DNA from: Victivallis lenta
Lineage (GTDB): Bacteria; Verrucomicrobiota; Lentisphaeria; Victivallales; Victivallaceae
DNA length: 64,000 nt
Assembly (NCBI RefSeq): GCF_009695545.1
Contig: NZ_VUNS01000001.1
Span: forward strand, 248,001 to 312,000
Reading direction: 5' to 3'
Below the pieces are notes generated by a model that searched no databases, was not told the DNA's origin, and was given only the letters and a program-made list of their open reading frames with translations. Positions 60,621-64,000 of the stretch are shown here, piece after piece. Each line of letters starts with the position of its first letter. Position 1 is the first letter of the stretch. A program made the translations under genes and the position numbers.

Positions 60621-62003
60621 CTATTTTGCTTCTACGATGCAATCGAATCCCATATAACGACAGTAAACGCTCTGCATGACCTCTGCGGCTCGATTTTGAG
60701 TATGGCGTGGCACAATCACAGAATCATGGACGGGAAGCGCCGGGATGCCTTCCTGAGCCAATACAGAGAGGATGTGGAGCATCATTTCTCCGTCCAAACG
60801 TTGAAGAAAAATCCCGCAGTCGCTGCCGAAATAGCGTTGAATCACACGATGGCGTTCCATAAGTTCAGAGATTAGGATTGACCATTTAGGTTTATATTCA
60901 TGGATGCAGTCCAAGAGTTTTAAGTCTCTTGGAGAAAGAAGAACCTTGTGCTTGAGTGTATAAACTGTATCAGACATTGATCTGATTGTATAACAAACAC
61001 TCTTAGCGTTGAGTAATCGAAGCATGAGCGTTTTATATAGCGGTCTTAACTCTGCTGATAATCCAGAATAGGGGTCTTCTTTGATTTGGACACCCATAAT
61101 GGCATATAGCATCGAAACATGCAATCCCTTGAAATCCAATTCAACAGTTGCTTCCTCATTAATTGTTATTGTTTTTCTCTGTTCTTGTGAAAGTCCTTGC
61201 CATCCTATACCCTTCTGAGGAATAGAATATAAACGTCCTCCACATGAAAAACTACTTCTTGAAAATATTGCTGATATTCTAGGATATAGATTATCATTTG
61301 TCCCTAGTAATGGATATGATTTATTATTTATATAAGGAATATCATTAGGATTATTATATATATTATATGGATTAATAAGTTTATGTTCATATTTATTAAT
61401 ATATTTAAATGTATTAGATTTATAGAGTTCATTGATAAAAATAATTTTTTCAGAAAAAAATTTGGAAATTTTATTTTCGGAAAAATCGATTTCATTACCT
61501 TGGTTATCATGAAGAATTACCGATTTTATTGTTTTTAGGACACGAAAATCAGATGGTTTCAACGTTCGAAAATGATATTGTAAAATCTTCGTTGCCCAAT
61601 ATCGACTGGTCTGACCGCATTGTTCATTGCGATCAAAATGTCCCATATGTTCACAAATATACCCAGAATCCCTTAAAAAATTTAAAATGAGCAAAAAGGT
61701 TCTCTTGGATAGCTTGCGTTTTGAAATCGCCGTTTCTCCATTGAGAAATGAATTAGAGCGTGGAATTGCAACACAGTTCTCCTGCAAAAATGCCTTTCCG
61801 ACGTTGGCAATAATCATGAAGAGATATTCCACTGCTTGTTCGTAGGTTTTTGCCTGAGCTTTCGAGCTGATCGGCAAGTTTGGAAGTAGGTGCTCGATCA
61901 TTTTCTCGACTTCTGGATTATGAACAGTCAAATCCACATCAAAGCGATTGGAGTCATCGAACCAGCAAAAATATTCAAAGCGGTCATTATATGAGAGTGT
62001 CAT
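60621..62003 (-). CDS. Putative family-A-polymerase-like palm protein
   Basis: The 460-residue protein has EATVELDFKGLHVSMLYAIM (D290), like the motif A of Pol I/T7 RNA polymerase (D-x-S-x-L/I), then LRPLYKTLMLRLLNAKS, which could be motif B (R/K and aromatics), and IPALPVHDSVIVP (H426-D427), close to the VHDE motif C. Residues about 190-230 are an Asn/Tyr/Ile-rich insertion (FKYINKYEHKLINPYNIYNN). No 3'-5' exonuclease motifs are seen. This is a motif-level inference. The start at ATG 62003 has GGAGG 6 bases upstream; another ATG lies directly before at 62006. It is the last gene of a minus-strand operon with two small proteins. Confidence 0.55.
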   Translation of the reverse strand: MTLSYNDRFEYFCWFDDSNRFDVDLTVHNPEVEKMIEHLLPNLPISSKAQAKTYEQAVEYLFMIIANVGKAFLQENCVAIPRSNSFLNGETAISKRKLSKRTFLLILNFLRDSGYICEHMGHFDRNEQCGQTSRYWATKILQYHFRTLKPSDFRVLKTIKSVILHDNQGNEIDFSENKISKFFSEKIIFINELYKSNTFKYINKYEHKLINPYNIYNNPNDIPYINNKSYPLLGTNDNLYPRISAIFSRSSFSCGGRLYSIPQKGIGWQGLSQEQRKTITINEEATVELDFKGLHVSMLYAIMGVQIKEDPYSGLSAELRPLYKTLMLRLLNAKSVCYTIRSMSDTVYTLKHKVLLSPRDLKLLDCIHEYKPKWSILISELMERHRVIQRYFGSDCGIFLQRLDGEMMLHILSVLAQEGIPALPVHDSVIVPRHTQNRAAEVMQSVYCRYMGFDCIVEAK

Positions 62004-62172
62004 CATGTACCTCCGTTTTGGCAAGAATACTGGCTTTCGCCACTTGATGAACGTGTTTTGCAATTTCCCTTTGGAGAGGGCGTGATACTTCTGAGGACAA
62101 ATCCAAGAGCTCATCGATTTTATCGGATGGGATCATTGCAATCAAGCGCTTTGCAAAATCAGTTGTTGTCAT
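61987..62172 (-). CDS. Small helical hypothetical protein
   Basis: The 61-residue protein starts MTTTDFAKRLIAMIPSDKID and is Ala/Lys/Leu-rich. GGAGGATTATC gives a ribosome site 6 bases before the ATG. It overlaps the polymerase-like gene by 17 bp and the small zinc-ribbon gene by 14 bp. Function unknown. Confidence 0.55.
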   Translation of the reverse strand: MTTTDFAKRLIAMIPSDKIDELLDLSSEVSRPLQREIAKHVHQVAKASILAKTEVHDDTLI

Positions 62173-62323
62173 GATAATCCTCCTCCATGGCATGAAAGCA
62201 GTCCATGCAGCATACGTTGCTGACTTCTTCCTCAATTAGATTAACTCGATAAGCGACATTTTCATCCTGAGTAATTGGGCGGAAACAGTTCGCACAGATT
62301 TTTTCATTCTTTATATTCTTCAT
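62159..62323 (-). CDS. Small zinc-ribbon-like protein
   Basis: The 54-residue protein contains ICANCFRPIT and VCCMDCFHAME, two CxxC pairs that may bind zinc. The ATG at 62323 follows GGGAG. It is the first gene after the structured leader at 62345-62431 and the promoter at 62455-62482. Function unknown. Confidence 0.55.
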   Translation of the reverse strand: MKNIKNEKICANCFRPITQDENVAYRVNLIEEEVSNVCCMDCFHAMEEDYHDNN

Positions 62324-62344
62324 TTTAATTTCTCCCATTTTAAA

Positions 62345-62431
62345 GCGCAAAAAGGGCGTTCCGAATCATACATGAACAATTCTGCCGCGACTGCGGCAGG
62401 TGTCATATACAATTCAGAACGCCCCTTGCGC
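62345..62431. repeat. Structured leader: long inverted repeat with an inner hairpin
   Basis: Arms of about 20-22 bp, GCGCAAAAAGGGCGTT and CCGAAT on the left (62345-62366) and ATTCAGAACGCCCC and TTGCGC on the right (62412-62431), enclose a hairpin CTGCCGC/GCGGCAG with a 4-base loop (62382-62399). It lies between the minus-strand promoter at 62455-62482 and the ribosome site of the gene at 62323, so it would fold in the mRNA. Confidence 0.75.
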
Positions 62432-62454
62432 TCTGTTTTAACTTTATACTAATT

Positions 62455-62482
62455 AATATAGCATCAATATTCCAAAAGTCAA
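62455..62482 (-). promoter_or_regulatory. Promoter of the minus-strand small-protein/polymerase-like operon
   Basis: TTGACT (62482-62477) and TATATT (62460-62455) with a 16-bp spacer. Two ATCATGTT direct repeats lie upstream (62483-62490 and 62508-62515). Confidence 0.7.
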
Positions 62483-62565
62483 ATCATGTTGTATTGATTT
62501 AATATTGATCATGTTACATCATATTTTACCCAAACAATACAGATATATAAATTAGTGTTTTATAT

Positions 62566-62619
62566 TTGATTTTTCATTTTTTAATGCTATATTATTCCTA
62601 CAGCTTGGGACTCAGTCCC
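62566..62619 (+). promoter_or_regulatory. Promoter and palindromic operator before the HTH/integrase genes
   Basis: TTGATT (62566-62571) and TATATT (62588-62593) with a 16-bp spacer, followed by a perfect palindrome GGGACTCAGTCCC (62607-62619) at the start of the transcript, suitable for a repressor. Confidence 0.65.
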
Positions 62620-62666
62620 TAACGGTTAAACTGAAACTGTTGCCGAAGCTGATAGGAATTCTAACT

Positions 62667-62993
62667 ATGGAGAATGATTTAAGGGAAAAACTTCTCACTA
62701 TCGTCAAAAATGGCATCATGTTCGGAACTTTTACAGAAGATGAATTTGTAAAAATCAAAGCCAGCCTTGAAACTCAAGGTCAATTACAGCCTTCCGAACA
62801 AAAACTTCCTCGCCTCGTGGACAGTAAGACCGCAATGGCAGAGCTTCATTGCAACAAACACCGCCTCAACGATTATCTCAATCGAGGCTATCTCAAGAGA
62901 GTAAAGTTTGGGCATCGCAAGATCATGGTGGAGTATGACAGCCTTCGCAATTTCATGAAAAACGGCATCGCTGTTGGCGGAGGTGAGGCATGA
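62667..62993 (+). CDS. Excisionase-like HTH protein
   Basis: The 108-residue protein has a C-terminal HTH unit, LVDSKTAMAELHCNKHRLND and YLNRGYLKRVKFGHRKIMVE, like that of excisionase-family DNA-binding domains, while the N-terminal half is charged and helical. It overlaps the integrase start by 4 bp (ATGA), the usual context for a recombination-directionality factor. I use ATG 62667 because the longer frame at 62640 starts with TTG. The promoter at 62566 would serve both. Confidence 0.75.
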   Translation: MENDLREKLLTIVKNGIMFGTFTEDEFVKIKASLETQGQLQPSEQKLPRLVDSKTAMAELHCNKHRLNDYLNRGYLKRVKFGHRKIMVEYDSLRNFMKNGIAVGGGEA

Positions 62994-64000
62994 GTCAAGC
63001 AAGAAAAAGCCTTAATACCGTTTATCTCCGTCGTGGCAGATGGGTGGTTGAGTATATCGACTTCGAGGGAAAACAGAAAATAAAAACTCTCAAAGGCGAG
63101 AATGGCAATTATCCCGCCAATAAGCTTCAGGCGAAGCGTTTTGCCGAACGAATATTGACGGATATCCGTACCATGCAGAATTTACGTTCTGAGCAGGAAT
63201 TTTTGAACCGTGTTGCAGAATGTCAGCAGTTGATTCAGCGTATTCAGTTTACTCTTGATGATGTATTGCCGATCATTGTAAACAATCCTAAATTGAAAAA
63301 TGGGACTCGCCTTCAACATCGTAAATATCAGTGGGAGAAATTTTATAACTGGCTCAGAGCGCATTATCCTCGTGTCACAGTTCCGCACGACGTAACACCA
63401 CTCATGGCGCAGCAGTTCGCCAATGATCTTTATGCGGAAGGGATGGCGAATTCGACTTATAACGATTACATTACTTCGTGCAGAATGTTTTTCAAGATGA
63501 TTATGATCCATGCGGGCTTGACCTCCAATCCATTTACTCATGTTGAGCGTTTGCCGAAGAATACAATTTCGCACAAGCCGATTCCGAGAGAGTTCATTCC
63601 CAAAATTCTTGCGGCATGTGATGATCCCAATTTCCAAGTATTGGAAACACGTCGCCTTGCTCCTATCACTAAAGCGGAGTTGAAGACATTAATTGTTGTG
63701 GGACTCTGTACCGGAATGCGATTGAAAGATTGTGCTTTGTTGGATTGGAGTTGCATTAATTTTGAAAATAATTACATTAAGACGGTTGCCTATAAGACAA
63801 AGAAGTATGACAAGGGATACCTCTGGATTCCAATGATGCCATATTTGAGAAAACATCTTTTGAGCATTTATGACTGGCAGGCAGCAGGGCCGATAATGCC
63901 GAATATCGCTTGCCGTTATGAGGATAAGGATCGCAAGGAATTGTTAAAAAAATCAAACAAGCTTTCAGTTTCCGTCCCGATGATTCCCGATGACGACAGC
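62990..64000 (+). CDS. int: Tyrosine recombinase/integrase (3' end outside window)
   Basis: The frame is open from ATG 62990 to the window edge, giving 337 residues. The N-terminal SAM-like core-binding domain is seen at about 100-200 (HRKYQWEKFYNWLRAHYP; MANSTYNDYITSCRMFFK) and the catalytic domain begins with VGLCTGMRLKDCALLDWSCI, containing the first catalytic Arg. A beta-hairpin Lys region (KTVAYKTKKYDKG) and RKHLLS follow; the HxxR and Tyr are off the edge. An N-terminal beta part (VYLRRGRWVVEYID) suggests an arm-binding domain. It would integrate the element at the tRNA-Thr 3' end. Confidence 0.93.
   Translation, partial: MSQARKSLNTVYLRRGRWVVEYIDFEGKQKIKTLKGENGNYPANKLQAKRFAERILTDIRTMQNLRSEQEFLNRVAECQQLIQRIQFTLDDVLPIIVNNPKLKNGTRLQHRKYQWEKFYNWLRAHYPRVTVPHDVTPLMAQQFANDLYAEGMANSTYNDYITSCRMFFKMIMIHAGLTSNPFTHVERLPKNTISHKPIPREFIPKILAACDDPNFQVLETRRLAPITKAELKTLIVVGLCTGMRLKDCALLDWSCINFENNYIKTVAYKTKKYDKGYLWIPMMPYLRKHLLSIYDWQAAGPIMPNIACRYEDKDRKELLKKSNKLSVSVPMIPDDDS

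Larger units (their letters stand above)
48177..64000. mobile_element. Integrated mobile element at tRNA-Thr (right end outside window)
   Basis: Base composition changes from GC-rich to AT-rich at the 3' end of the tRNA, and codon use and gene content change with it. The region carries recombinases (serine type at 50587, tyrosine integrase at 62990), AlpA-like and excisionase-like HTH proteins, a polymerase-like protein and many orphan genes, and no metabolic housekeeping genes. Insertion at a tRNA 3' end is normal for tyrosine-integrase elements. The duplicated tRNA end (attR) is expected beyond 64000 and cannot be seen. No conjugation or capsid genes are visible in this part. Confidence 0.88.

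Noticed and set aside
57527-62431. The long inverted repeats as integron attC sites.
   Set aside because: The ends lack the conserved GTT/AAC core boxes and no integron-type integrase or cassette array is seen.
62345-62431. The structured leader as a retron non-coding RNA.
   Set aside because: No reverse transcriptase motif (YxDD) is found in the neighbouring genes; the polymerase-like protein has HDS, not a retron RT signature.
48177-64000. CRISPR arrays.
   Set aside because: No regularly spaced direct repeats with unique spacers were seen here or elsewhere in the window, and no cas genes were found.

Overview
The first 48 kb is GC-rich and tightly packed. It carries many glycan-active enzymes, ferredoxin-dependent 2-oxoacid oxidoreductases, a KDPG aldolase/KDG kinase pair and planctomycete-like membrane and regulatory proteins. 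This fits an anaerobic, carbohydrate-fermenting bacterium of the PVC group, most like a gut Lentisphaerota (Victivallis-type). That taxonomic guess comes from gene content and protein style only; no database was searched.

Layout of the chromosomal part: a truncated clan GH-A-like glycosidase (2-1453); a minus-strand queH-ade-unknown operon (1431-5360); an ABC permease with a chromate transporter, then a U32 family protein and a MoxR ATPase (5429-11146); a ferredoxin/2-oxoacid:ferredoxin oxidoreductase operon with fused beta-gamma subunits (11313-14091); a run of small membrane proteins (14240-15931); a minus-strand purL-sigma-dus-EamA operon (15920-21632); a GH36 alpha-galactosidase behind a promoter with two palindromes (21778-24055); DUF2062 and DUF1570 proteins; an eda-kdgK operon for hexuronate catabolism (26771-28525); an MFS exporter; two flavoprotein-like genes; an iorB-paaK-iorA operon that could turn aryl pyruvates into aryl-acetyl-CoA (33025-36624); a GH38 alpha-mannosidase; a GYF-like membrane protein; two SPFH proteins with N-terminal repeats; a large secreted TIM-barrel-like protein; and a PL5-like alginate lyase (46868-48022). 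The last two are divergent across a perfect 28-bp palindrome.

At 48101-48176 lies tRNA-Thr(CGT). Immediately after it the base composition becomes AT-rich and gene content changes completely, staying so to the window end, where a tyrosine integrase begins (62990) and runs off the edge. I read 48177 to beyond 64000 as an integrated mobile element using the tRNA 3' end as its attachment site. The element holds: (1) an amidoligase, class II glutamine amidotransferase and serine recombinase block (48804-51162), flanked by near-identical AT-rich repeats in the same orientation; (2) a five-gene operon of ECF-type sigma factor, zinc-finger anti-sigma-like protein, small secreted protein, transmembrane Ser/Thr kinase and lipoprotein (51402-54933), with a zinc-ribbon membrane protein and a secreted trypsin-like protease upstream; (3) small regulators including an AlpA-like HTH protein; (4) a cysteine-less relative of the phage Gp37/Gp68 (DUF5131) radical-SAM-like family fused to an uncharacterised C-terminal domain, tail-to-tail with a protein whose motifs suggest a divergent family-A-polymerase-like palm; (5) an HTH protein overlapping the integrase. 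Several long inverted repeats lie between these genes.

The strongest candidates for an undescribed system are the amidoligase/GATase/recombinase cassette with its flanking repeats, the sigma-anti-sigma-kinase-lipoprotein operon on a mobile element, and the degenerate DUF5131 fusion next to the polymerase-like protein.
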